Of a stretch of DNA of 55,286 nt, positions 18,721 through 26,643 are shown piece by piece. This DNA comes from Betaproteobacteria bacterium Ga0077532 (GTDB lineage: Bacteria; Pseudomonadota; Gammaproteobacteria; Burkholderiales; Ga0077523): the NCBI GenBank assembly GCA_001464895.1, contig LNEE01000014.1, positions 1 through 55,286 on the forward strand, written 5' to 3'. The notes under the pieces are model-generated. The model did no database searches. It was not told the origin of the DNA and saw only the letters and a list, made by a program, of their open reading frames with translations. Numbering within the stretch: the first letter of the stretch is position 1; every line of letters starts with the position of its first letter. A program made the translations under genes and the position numbers.

Positions 18721-18729
18721 CCAAAGACC

Positions 18730-20235
18730 ATGACCGACGCGCCCACGCCCCAACCTGTCGACACGAACCAGATCATCGCCGAGCGCCGCGCAAAGCTGAA
18801 CGCGCTGCGTGCGCATGGCCCTGCGTTCCCCAACGATTTCCGGCGCGCGGATCTCGCGGCGGACCTGCATCGCACCGGCGAAGGCCGCACGAACGAAGAC
18901 CTCGAGGCGAATCCCGTGTCCGTGTGCCTCGCAGGCCGGATGATGCTGAAACGGGTGATGGGCAAGGCGAGCTTCGCGACGCTGCAGGACATGTCGGGCC
19001 GCATCCAGATCTACGTCACGAACGATGTCACCGGCGTGGAATTGCACGACGCCTTCAAACACTGGGATCTCGGCGACATCCTCGGTGCCGAGGGAACCCT
19101 CTTCCGCACCCGCACCGGCGAACTCACGGTGAAGGTGACCGGCCTTCGGATACTGTCGAAGTCGCTGCGGCCGCTGCCCGAGAAGTTCCACGGCCTCACA
19201 GACCAGGAACAGAAGTACCGCCAGCGCTACGTGGACCTCATCACGAATCCTGACTCGCGCGCCGTGTTCGTGAAGCGCTCGCAGATCGTGCAGGCCATCC
19301 GCGAGTTCTACGTGGGCCGCGGCTATCTGGAAGTCGAGACGCCGATGATGCACCCCATCCCGGGCGGTGCGGCGGCGCGTCCGTTCGTCACGCACCACAA
19401 CGCGCTCGATATGGAGCTGTACCTGCGCATCGCGCCGGAGCTGTACCTGAAACGCCTCGTGGTGGGCGGCTTCGAGAAGGTGTTCGAGATCAACCGCAAC
19501 TTCCGGAACGAAGGGATCTCGACGCGTCACAACCCCGAATTCACGATGCTCGAGTTCTACGAGGCCTACCAGGACTACCGGTACCTCATGGACCTCACGG
19601 AAGATCTGCTGCGCACCGTCGCCCAGCGCGTGCTCGGCACGACCTTGGTCACCTATCAGGGCGCGCAGATCGATCTCGGGAAGCCCTTCGACCGGCTCAC
19701 GATGGCCGAGGCGATCCATCAGTACCACCCGCAGCACACCCTCGACGATCTCGCGAAGCCCGAGTATCTGCGTCGCGCGCTGGACGCATTCCAGGTCGAG
19801 GTGTTCCCCACCGACGGCGTGGGCCTGCTCCAGCTGAAACTCTTCGAGAAGACGACGGAGGACAAGCTGATCCAGCCGACCTTCATCGTGGCGCACCCGA
19901 CCGACGTCTCACCGCTCGCCCGCGCCAACGACGCCGATCCGAGCATCACGGATCGCTTCGAGCTGTTCATCACGGGTCGCGAGATCGCCAACGGCTTCTC
20001 CGAGCTGAACGACCCCGAAGACCAGGCCGCACGGTTCGCCGAGCAGGCGAAGGCCAAGGAGGCGGGAGACGAGGAAGCGATGTACTTCGACGCCGACTAC
20101 CTGCGCGCGCTGGAGTACGGCCTGCCGCCGACGGCGGGCGAAGGCATCGGCATCGACCGCCTGGTGATGCTGCTCACGGACAGCCCGAGCATTCGCGACG
20201 TGATCCTGTTCCCGCATCTGCGACGGGAGGATTGA
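18730..20235 (+). CDS. lysS: Lysyl-tRNA synthetase, class II
   Basis: Charges tRNA-Lys in the cytoplasm. 501 aa, typical. N-terminal OB-fold anticodon-binding domain (about 60–170, [23 protein letters not shown]), then the class II catalytic core: motif 1 around [15 protein letters not shown], motif 2 [23 protein letters not shown], and motif 3 at the C-terminus ([14 protein letters not shown]). ATG at 18730 ([14 protein letters not shown]) matches the usual N-terminus, but no clear ribosome site precedes it because the leader is a 14-bp tandem repeat. Last gene of recJ–prfB–lysS; convergent with fdsD. Confidence 0.97.
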   Translation: MTDAPTPQPVDTNQIIAERRAKLNALRAHGPAFPNDFRRADLAADLHRTGEGRTNEDLEANPVSVCLAGRMMLKRVMGKASFATLQDMSGRIQIYVTNDVTGVELHDAFKHWDLGDILGAEGTLFRTRTGELTVKVTGLRILSKSLRPLPEKFHGLTDQEQKYRQRYVDLITNPDSRAVFVKRSQIVQAIREFYVGRGYLEVETPMMHPIPGGAAARPFVTHHNALDMELYLRIAPELYLKRLVVGGFEKVFEINRNFRNEGISTRHNPEFTMLEFYEAYQDYRYLMDLTEDLLRTVAQRVLGTTLVTYQGAQIDLGKPFDRLTMAEAIHQYHPQHTLDDLAKPEYLRRALDAFQVEVFPTDGVGLLQLKLFEKTTEDKLIQPTFIVAHPTDVSPLARANDADPSITDRFELFITGREIANGFSELNDPEDQAARFAEQAKAKEAGDEEAMYFDADYLRALEYGLPPTAGEGIGIDRLVMLLTDSPSIRDVILFPHLRRED

Positions 20236-20267
20236 GCGAGGGAGCGGTCGGTTGACGCGCTTCCACG

Positions 20268-20408
20268 GCATCCACCACTTTCGGGGCCATGGGCCCCTCC
20301 TGCAAGACCTTCGCTTCCATGGCGTGACGCGGACGCACGACCTGTAGGAGCGGGCCATGCCCGCGAAAGCGTGGATTCCGGTTGGGGCCCTTCTTCGAAC
20401 CCCAACCG
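20268..20408. repeat. Cluster of REP-like palindromes between lysS and fdsD
   Basis: Three hairpins lie in this gap: GGGGCC-ATG-GGCCCC (20283–20297), GCGGGC-CAT-GCCCGC inside a block starting TGTAGGAGCGGG (20343–20366), and CGGTTGGGG…CCCCAACCG with a 12-nt loop (20379–20408). The module 20343–20388 recurs at 30316–30361 (41 of 46 identical), and 20268–20300 recurs at 30370–30403. None is followed by a T tract, so the elements look like dispersed repeats that may also stop convergent transcription. Confidence 0.8.
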
Positions 20409-20415
20409 AAGGCAA

Positions 20416-20646
20416 TCAAACCTGCGCCGCAGGTAACTCCAACTGTCTCACTGCTTCGAGGGCGAGGTCGGTCAATCCCTCGCCCTTCCCCGTCTCCACG
20501 TGCGCGATGATCTCGCGCCGCATGCGCGGGTCCCAGAACCTGGTGATGTGCGTCGCGATGCCGCTCACTGCTTCGGCGTGATCGGGTTCCGCCTGGAAGA
20601 AGCGGGCAATGTCGTTCGCCATGTGGACGAGGCGTTCGATCTCCAT
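20416..20646 (-). CDS. fdsD: NAD-dependent formate dehydrogenase delta subunit
   Basis: 76-residue protein of the FdsD family: MEIERLVHMANDIARFFQAE, a middle RFWDPRMRREI block and VRQLELPAAQV at the end. FdsD is a small component of the soluble molybdenum formate dehydrogenase encoded by fds operons, required for the mature enzyme, with no cofactor motif of its own. The ATG at 20646 is 14 bp after the fdhD/fdsC stop and ends the operon in the usual order G-B-A-C-D. Too small for a structural call, but the RFWDPRMR signature and position make it secure. Confidence 0.9.
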   Translation of the reverse strand: MEIERLVHMANDIARFFQAEPDHAEAVSGIATHITRFWDPRMRREIIAHVETGKGEGLTDLALEAVRQLELPAAQV

Positions 20647-20660
20647 GGGGCGTTGTCGTC

Positions 20661-21515
20661 CTATTCGATGAGGCGATGGGCGCACGAATACACGGAATGC
20701 CGGCCGGGACGTGCGAACCCGACGAGCGTGAGATTGGCAGCCTGCGCCATCTCGACAGCGAGGGCTGTGGGTGCGGAGACCGCCACCAGCATCGGCGCGC
20801 CGAAAATGGCGGCCTTGTGGACCATCTCGTAGCTGGCCCGGCTCGTCACGAAAACGAACCCGCTCGAAGGATCGACCTTCGCCTTCACGAGCGCACCGAT
20901 CAATTTGTCGAGCGCGTTGTGTCGACCGACATCCTCGCGAATGGTCTGCACCGCGCCGGCTTGATCGATCCACGCGGCCGCATGTACGGCGCCGGTGAGA
21001 CGGTTGAGCGCCTGTGCCGCTTCCACCGCCGCGACCGAGGCCTGCAGCGCGGCAATCCGGAACGACCCGTCGCCAGCGACCGGCGGCGCCGCACGCACTG
21101 CGTCTTCGAGCATGCGTTCACCGCAGAGTCCGCAGCCGGTGCGGCCTGCCACAGCGCGTTCGCGATGGGCGACCGCATCGGCACGCGACTTCGGGACGCT
21201 GACGTAGATGGAGAATCCGCGCGTTTCGGCCACGACCTCCACGCCCTGGAACTCGCCCGCGTCGGTCACAACACCTTCGGTCAGGCAGAAGCCCAGCGCG
21301 AGGTCTTCGAGGTCCGACGGCGATGCCAGCATCACGGCGAAGGGGCGACCGTTCACCACGAACGCGCACGGCACCTCCACCGCCACGGCATCCTCGACGG
21401 CGACCGGCGCGCCCCGCCATTGCGACACCGGCACACGCTCGAACGCCGCCGCGGCTTCATGCGGATCGGGCCCGTTGGTCTCCGGCAGGTCAGCAGCCTT
21501 TCGGAGCGGGCCCAC
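20661..21515 (-). CDS. fdsC: Formate dehydrogenase accessory sulfurtransferase FdhD/FdsC
   Basis: Delivers sulfur to the molybdenum cofactor before insertion into FdsA. Recognised by FVVNGRPFAVMLASPSDLED, FCLTEGVV, the CxxC motif in GCGLCGERML, DVGRHNALDKLIG and FVTSRASYEMVHKAA. About 284 aa if translation begins at GTG 21515. The exact start is uncertain: a CTG at 21542 overlaps the fdsA TGA stop and would add nine residues, and neither has a strong ribosome site. Either way it is translationally linked to fdsA. Confidence 0.92.
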   Translation of the reverse strand: MGPLRKAADLPETNGPDPHEAAAAFERVPVSQWRGAPVAVEDAVAVEVPCAFVVNGRPFAVMLASPSDLEDLALGFCLTEGVVTDAGEFQGVEVVAETRGFSIYVSVPKSRADAVAHRERAVAGRTGCGLCGERMLEDAVRAAPPVAGDGSFRIAALQASVAAVEAAQALNRLTGAVHAAAWIDQAGAVQTIREDVGRHNALDKLIGALVKAKVDPSSGFVFVTSRASYEMVHKAAIFGAPMLVAVSAPTALAVEMAQAANLTLVGFARPGRHSVYSCAHRLIE

Positions 21516-21538
21516 GACCTGTGCCGCGCCGGTGATCG

Positions 21539-24391
21539 TCAGGCCCCCACGCTGTCGCGCTTGGCGAGCAGATCCGCCTGCGTCTCGCTGAACTCGCGGA
21601 AGCGCCGCTGCCATTCGGACGGCTGCGTGACCGGCTCCACCTGCACCGCCGTCACCTTGTACTCGGGGCAGTTCGTGGCCCAGTCGGAGTTGTCGGTCGT
21701 GATCACGTTCGCGCCCGACTCGGGGAAGTGGAACGTCGTGTAGACGACCCCGGGCTGCATGCGCTCGGTGACCTTGGCGCGCAGTACCGTCTCGCCCGCG
21801 CGGCTGCGGATGCCGACCCAGTCGCCCTCGCGGATGCCCCGCGTCTCGGCATCGCTCGGATGGATCTCGAGGCGGTCCTCGTCGTGCCACACCGAGTTCG
21901 CGGTGCGGCGCGTCTGGGCGCCCACGTTGTACTGGCTGAGAATGCGGCCGGTCGTCAGGATCAGCGGGAACTTGCGGCTCGTGCGCTCCTCGGTCGGCAC
22001 GTACTCCGTGATCACGAACTTGCCCAGCCCGCGCACGAACGCGTCGATGTGCATGGTCGGCGTACCCTCGGGCGCCTCGTCGTTGCAGGGCCACTGGATG
22101 CTGCCCAGCGCATCGAGCTTCTCGTAGCTGACGCCGTGGAAGGTGGGCGTGAGGCGCGCGATCTCGTCCATGATCTCGGACGGATGCTTGTAGGGCATCG
22201 GATAGCCCAGTGCCTCCGCGAGCATCACCGTGACCTCCCAGTCTTCCTTCCCCGCGAGCGGCGGCGTGACCTTGCGAACCGGCGAAATGCGGCGTTCCGC
22301 GTTGGTGAACGTCCCGTTCTTTTCCAGGAAGGACGAGCCGGGCAGGAATACGTGCGCGAACTTCGCCGTCTCGTTCAGGAAGAGGTCCTGCACGACCACG
22401 CACTCCATCGCCTCCAGCGCCGCCGTCACGTGCTGCGTGTCGGGGTCGGACTGGGCGATGTCCTCGCCCTCGATGTAGATGCCGCGGAAGCTGCCGTCGA
22501 GCGCGGCGTCGAGCATGTTGGGGATGCGCAGGCCGGGTTCGGGTTCCAGCTTCACGCCCCACGCGCCCTCGAAGAGCGCACGCGTGACACCGTCGGAGAC
22601 ATGACGATAGCCGGGCAGTTCGTGCGGGAAGGACCCCATGTCGCACGCACCCTGCACGTTGTTCTGACCGCGCAGCGGGTTCACGCCGACGCCTTCACGG
22701 CCGATGTTGCCGGTGGCCATCGCGAGGTTCGCGATGCCCATCACCATGGTCGACCCCTGGCTGTGCTCGGTGACCCCCAGGCCGTAGTAGATCGCTCCGT
22801 TGCCGCCGGTGGCGAAGAGTCGCGCGGCGCCGCGCACGAGGTCCGCAGGCACACCGGTGTCGGCTTCCAGCGCCTCGGGAGAGTTGCGCTCCTGCGAGAT
22901 GAAGTCGCGCCACTTCGCGTAGTCCTTCGCCTCGCAGCGCTCGGCCACGAAGTCGGCGGCTTCGAGCCCCTCGGTGATGATGACGTGCGCCAGGGAGTTC
23001 ACCAGGGCGACGTTCGTCCCCGGCCGCAGCTTGAGGTGGTACGACGCCTGCACGTGCGGACCGTCGACGAGATCGATGGTGCGGGGGTCGGCGACGATGA
23101 GCTTCGCCCCCTCGCGGATACGACGTTTCAGGCGCGACGCGAACACCGGGTGACCATCGGTCGGATTCGCCCCGATGATGATGATGACGTCCGCCTTCAT
23201 CACGGAGTCGAACGCCTGCGTGCCGGCGGACTCGCCCAGCGTCGTCTTCAGCCCGTAGCCGGTGGGCGAGTGGCAGACGCGCGCGCAGGTGTCGACGTTG
23301 TTGTTGCCGAACGCGGCACGCACCAGCTTCTGCACCAGGTACGTTTCCTCGTTCGTGCAGCGCGACGACGTGATGCCACCCACGGCGCCACGACCGTGCT
23401 GTGCCTGGATGCGCTTGAACTCGGAGGCTGCGTAGCCGATGGCCTCCTCCCAGCTCACCGCCTTCCACGGATCGGTGATCTTGGCGCGGATCATCGGCGT
23501 GGTGATGCGGTCGGGATGCGTGGCGTAGCCGAACGCGAAGCGACCCTTGACGCACGAGTGGCCGCGGTTCGCCTTGCCGTCCTTGTGCGGGATCATCCGC
23601 ACGACGTCGTTGCCCTTCATCTCCGCGCGGAACGAGCAGCCCACGCCACAGTACGCGCAGGTCGTGATCACGGAGTGCTCGGGCTGGCCCTGGTCGATGA
23701 CCGACTTCTCCATGAGCGTGGCCGTCGGGCAAGCCTGCACGCAGGCGCCGCAGCTCACGCACTCGGAGTCCATGAAGTCCTCCTTCTGCCCTGGTGACAC
23801 CATCGATGCGAAGCCGCGTCCGTCGATGGTGAGCGCGAAGGTGCCCTGGGTCTCCTCGCACGCGCGGACGCAGCGGGAGCACACGATGCACTTCGAGGGG
23901 TCGAACGTGAAGTACGGGTTGGAGGTGTCCTTCGCCTGGTTCAGATGGTTCTCGCCGTCGTACCCGTAGCGCACTTCCCGCAGACCCACGGCGCCGGCCA
24001 TGTCCTGCAGTTCGCAATTGCCGTTCGCGGCGCAGGTGAGGCAGTCGAGCGGGTGATCGGAGATGTACAGCTCCATCACGCCGCGGCGCAGCTTCGCGAG
24101 GGCCGTGGTCTGCGTGTGCACCACCATGCCCTCGGCCACCGGCGTCGTGCACGAGGCGGGATAGCCCTTCCGCCCCTCGATCTCCACGAGACACAGCCGA
24201 CAGGAGCCGAACGGCTCGAGACTGTCGGTCGCACAGAGCTTCGGGATCGAGATGCCGGCCTCGGCTGCGGCGCGGAGCACGGAGGTGCCCTCGGGCACGG
24301 TGACAGCGATGCCGTCCACTTCGAGATCCACCATGCGCTCCGATACCCGCGCCGGTGTGCCGAGATCCTTCCAACGGATGGTGCTGATCAT
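21539..24391 (-). CDS. fdsA: NAD-dependent formate dehydrogenase alpha (catalytic) subunit
   Basis: Oxidises formate to CO2 at a bis-molybdopterin molybdenum centre, 950 aa. Domains: 2Fe-2S ferredoxin-like N-terminus (CATDSLEPFGSCRLC, 53–67), a NuoG-type CxxC/His cluster (DHPLDCLTCAANGNC, 112–126), two 4Fe-4S clusters (CIVCSRCVRAC and CVSCGACVQAC, 168–221), a further cluster (CAYCGVGCSF…SCVKG, about 245–281), then the molybdopterin oxidoreductase and dinucleotide-binding domains. The metal ligand position is Cys373 (ARVCHSP), not selenocysteine. The ATG at 24391 (MISTIRWKDLG) follows AAGGAGGAGG; longer frames overlap fdsB. Works with FdsB and FdsG to reduce NAD+. Confidence 0.96.
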   Translation of the reverse strand: MISTIRWKDLGTPARVSERMVDLEVDGIAVTVPEGTSVLRAAAEAGISIPKLCATDSLEPFGSCRLCLVEIEGRKGYPASCTTPVAEGMVVHTQTTALAKLRRGVMELYISDHPLDCLTCAANGNCELQDMAGAVGLREVRYGYDGENHLNQAKDTSNPYFTFDPSKCIVCSRCVRACEETQGTFALTIDGRGFASMVSPGQKEDFMDSECVSCGACVQACPTATLMEKSVIDQGQPEHSVITTCAYCGVGCSFRAEMKGNDVVRMIPHKDGKANRGHSCVKGRFAFGYATHPDRITTPMIRAKITDPWKAVSWEEAIGYAASEFKRIQAQHGRGAVGGITSSRCTNEETYLVQKLVRAAFGNNNVDTCARVCHSPTGYGLKTTLGESAGTQAFDSVMKADVIIIIGANPTDGHPVFASRLKRRIREGAKLIVADPRTIDLVDGPHVQASYHLKLRPGTNVALVNSLAHVIITEGLEAADFVAERCEAKDYAKWRDFISQERNSPEALEADTGVPADLVRGAARLFATGGNGAIYYGLGVTEHSQGSTMVMGIANLAMATGNIGREGVGVNPLRGQNNVQGACDMGSFPHELPGYRHVSDGVTRALFEGAWGVKLEPEPGLRIPNMLDAALDGSFRGIYIEGEDIAQSDPDTQHVTAALEAMECVVVQDLFLNETAKFAHVFLPGSSFLEKNGTFTNAERRISPVRKVTPPLAGKEDWEVTVMLAEALGYPMPYKHPSEIMDEIARLTPTFHGVSYEKLDALGSIQWPCNDEAPEGTPTMHIDAFVRGLGKFVITEYVPTEERTSRKFPLILTTGRILSQYNVGAQTRRTANSVWHDEDRLEIHPSDAETRGIREGDWVGIRSRAGETVLRAKVTERMQPGVVYTTFHFPESGANVITTDNSDWATNCPEYKVTAVQVEPVTQPSEWQRRFREFSETQADLLAKRDSVGA

Positions 24392-24416
24392 GATGTCCTC
24401 CTCCTTGCGGCGGCCG

Positions 24417-25976
24417 TCAGGCCGCAGCCGCCAGCCCATCTGGGCCGAGTCCGAAGTCCTGCGGGAAGTGCTTGAGGGCACTCATGACAGGGAATGGCGT
24501 CATGCCGCCCAGCGCGCAGAGCGAGCCAGACAGCATCGTGTTGCAGAGATCCTCGAGGATGGCCAGCTGCGCACCGCGATCGCGGCCCTCGATGATGCGA
24601 TCGATCGTCTCCACGCCACGCGTCGAGCCGATGCGGCACGGGGTGCACTTGCCGCACGACTCGATGGCGCAGAATTCCATCGCGTAGCGGGCCATGCGCG
24701 CCATGTCGACGGTGTCGTCGAACACGACGATGCCGCCGTGCCCCACCATCGCGCCGATGGACGCATAGGCCTCGTAGTCGAGCGGCACGTCGAACTGCGA
24801 TTCGGGGATGTAGGCACCGAGCGGCCCGCCCACCTGCACCGTGCGGATCGGCCGACCGCTGGCCGAACCCCCGCCGAAGTCGTAGAGCAGTTCGTTGAGC
24901 GTCACGCCGAACGCCTTCTCGACGAGGCCACCCTGCTTGATGTTGCCGGCGAGCTGGATCGGCAGCGTGCCGCGCGACCGGCCGCGGCCGTAGTCGCGAT
25001 AGAACGTCGCGCCGCGATCGAAGATGATCGGGATCGACGCAAACGTGATGACGTTGTTGAGCACGGTCGGCTTGCCGAACAGACCGCTGATCGCCGGCAC
25101 CGGGGGCTTGAAGCGCACCATGCCCCGCTTGCCCTCCAGGCTCTCGAGCAGGGAGGTCTCCTCGCCGCAGATGTAGGCCCCCGCGCCGCGCCGCACGTGC
25201 AGCTCGAAGCGTCGACCGGAACCGAGCACGTCGTCGCCCAGCACGCCCACGCTGCGCGCGGTCTCGATGGCGGCCATCAGAGCGCGTTCGGCGTACGGAT
25301 ACTCGGAGCGCAGGTAGATGTACCCAACGGTGGCACCGGTGGCGATGCCCGCGATGGCCATCCCCTCGATCAGCACGAAGGGATCGTCCTCCATCACCAT
25401 CCGGTCGGAGAAGGTTCCCGAATCACCCTCGTCGGCATTGCACACCACGTACTTCTGATCCGCGGCGGTGTCGAGCACGGTCTTCCACTTGATGCCCGTG
25501 GGGAATGCCGCGCCACCGCGTCCGCGGAGCCCGGACTCCGTGACGGCCGCCACGGCATCCGCCCCGGTCATCGCAAGTGCGGCCCGCAGGCCTCGGCTGC
25601 CGCCATGGGCCACGTACTCGCTCCACGACAGCGGATCGGTGACACCGGCGCGCGCGAAGCACAGACGCTCCTGCTTCGCGAGCCATGGATACGCATCGAC
25701 GGGACCGATGCACAGCGGATGCGGAGCGCCCCGATCGAAACCGGCGTCGAAGAGTTTCGGTACGTCGGCAACGGTCACGGGGCCGTAGCCCACCCGCCCC
25801 GCTGGCGTCTCCACTTCGACGAGGGGTTCGAGCCAGAGCATCCCGCGCGAGCCGTTGCGGATCACGGCGACGGGAATCGCGCGACGCGTCGCCTCGTCCG
25901 CGATCGCCTTCGCGACGGCGTCGGCACCCACGGAGACCGCGCTGGAATCGCGGGGGACGAAGATGCGGACGGTCAT
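24417..25976 (-). CDS. fdsB: NAD-dependent formate dehydrogenase beta subunit
   Basis: NuoF-like diaphorase subunit that passes electrons from FdsA clusters through FMN to NAD+, 519 aa. An N-terminal thioredoxin-like region (1–90) is followed by the FMN/NAD site GLRGRGGAAFPTGIKW (about 145–165) and VCNADEGDSGTF, then GAYICGEETSLLESLEG, and the 4Fe-4S motif ESCGKCTPCRIG near residue 440. The stop of fdsG overlaps this ATG by four bases (ATGA), so translation is coupled. The fdsA start lies 25 bp downstream. Confidence 0.96.
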   Translation of the reverse strand: MTVRIFVPRDSSAVSVGADAVAKAIADEATRRAIPVAVIRNGSRGMLWLEPLVEVETPAGRVGYGPVTVADVPKLFDAGFDRGAPHPLCIGPVDAYPWLAKQERLCFARAGVTDPLSWSEYVAHGGSRGLRAALAMTGADAVAAVTESGLRGRGGAAFPTGIKWKTVLDTAADQKYVVCNADEGDSGTFSDRMVMEDDPFVLIEGMAIAGIATGATVGYIYLRSEYPYAERALMAAIETARSVGVLGDDVLGSGRRFELHVRRGAGAYICGEETSLLESLEGKRGMVRFKPPVPAISGLFGKPTVLNNVITFASIPIIFDRGATFYRDYGRGRSRGTLPIQLAGNIKQGGLVEKAFGVTLNELLYDFGGGSASGRPIRTVQVGGPLGAYIPESQFDVPLDYEAYASIGAMVGHGGIVVFDDTVDMARMARYAMEFCAIESCGKCTPCRIGSTRGVETIDRIIEGRDRGAQLAILEDLCNTMLSGSLCALGGMTPFPVMSALKHFPQDFGLGPDGLAAAA

Positions 25977-26473
25977 CGCGCACCTCCCGCGACGCCCACG
26001 TGCTCGTCAACGAGGGCGGCGGTATCGATGATTTCGTCGAGGACCGCTTCGGTCACGCGGCCCCGCAGTGCGCCGTCGACCATCACGGCCGGTGCGCAGG
26101 CGCAGTTGCCCAGGCAGTAGACGGCCTCCAGGCTGACGGCGCCATCGGCCGTAGTGCCGTGGAAATCGATGCCGAGCCGTTCCCGCAGACGTGCGACGAG
26201 TCGCTCGGCGCCTATCGACTGACACGCCTCCGCACGGCAGACCTGGATCACGTGGCGCCCGGGTGGGGCACTGCGGAAGTGGTGATAGAAGCTTATGACG
26301 CCGTGGACTTCCGCCCGCGAGAGCGCGAGCGCCTTGGCGATGGTGGGAACGGCCTCCGGCGGGACATAGCCCAGGTCGTCCTGAATGGCATGCAGCATCG
26401 GCAGCAGCGCTCCCGGGAGATCCCGGCACCGCGCGACTGCTTCCTGGACGCGCTGGAGCTGCGTCTCTTGCAT
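25973..26473 (-). CDS. fdsG: NAD-dependent formate dehydrogenase gamma subunit
   Basis: NuoE-like 2Fe-2S subunit, 166 aa. The N-terminal helical part (LPMLHAIQDDLGYVPPEAVPTIAKAL) leads into the thioredoxin-fold domain, with cluster ligands in VCRAEACQS and YCLGNCACAP (CxxxxC…CxxxC). ATG at 26473 (MQETQLQRVQEAV) follows AGGAGG with seven-base spacing; 27 extra upstream codons lack a site. First gene of the fds operon; divergent from the regulator at 26642. Confidence 0.95.
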   Translation of the reverse strand: MQETQLQRVQEAVARCRDLPGALLPMLHAIQDDLGYVPPEAVPTIAKALALSRAEVHGVISFYHHFRSAPPGRHVIQVCRAEACQSIGAERLVARLRERLGIDFHGTTADGAVSLEAVYCLGNCACAPAVMVDGALRGRVTEAVLDEIIDTAALVDEHVGVAGGAR

Positions 26474-26547
26474 CGCGAATCCTCCTGATGGGTCGGACGG
26501 CCATGCACCTCCCGACCCGGTCAGGTCGACGAGGCAACGCCCAGGGT

Positions 26548-26565
26548 TATGCACAACACAGCATA
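26548..26565. promoter_or_regulatory. Inverted repeat TATGC-N8-GCATA, candidate FdsR operator 1
   Basis: Perfect five-base arms around an eight-base spacer, centred 84 bp upstream of the fdsG ATG. The same arms and spacer occur again at 26625–26642. The upstream, promoter-distal position suits an activator site for fds. Confidence 0.65.
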
Positions 26566-26587
26566 TGCACTTCCCTGATGGCCTTGA

Positions 26588-26606
26588 TTACGTATACCGT
26601 AACGGT
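26588..26606. promoter_or_regulatory. Overlapping palindromes in the fdsG–fdsR gap
   Basis: TTACG-TATAC-CGTAA (26588–26602) overlaps ACCGT-A-ACGGT (26596–26606), with GTATAC in the middle. The block lies between the two TATGC-N8-GCATA repeats and is unusually AT-rich for this genome. It may be part of a promoter or a second regulator's site. Confidence 0.4.
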
Positions 26607-26623
26607 CGTCCATTCCGGACTCA

Positions 26624-26643
26624 ATATGCGGAACCGTGCATAT
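26624..26643. promoter_or_regulatory. Inverted repeat ATATGC-N8-GCATAT, candidate FdsR operator 2
   Basis: Six-base perfect arms around an eight-base spacer. The right arm runs into the regulator's own ATG (26642), so a bound protein would block initiation, as expected for autorepression. Centre-to-centre distance to operator 1 is 77 bp. Confidence 0.65.

Noticed and set aside
20379..20408. CGGTTGGGG/CCCCAACCG hairpin as a rho-independent terminator
   Set aside because: Stem is strong but the loop is 12 nt and no T tract follows on either strand; kept as part of the repeat cluster.
23263..23283. Possible selenocysteine at the FdsA metal ligand
   Set aside because: The ligand position is a normal Cys codon (ARVCHSP) and no in-frame TGA occurs in the gene.
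21728..23797. 689-codon open frame on the plus strand opposite fdsA
   Set aside because: Arg/His/Val-rich shadow of a conserved molybdoenzyme gene; no motif of its own.
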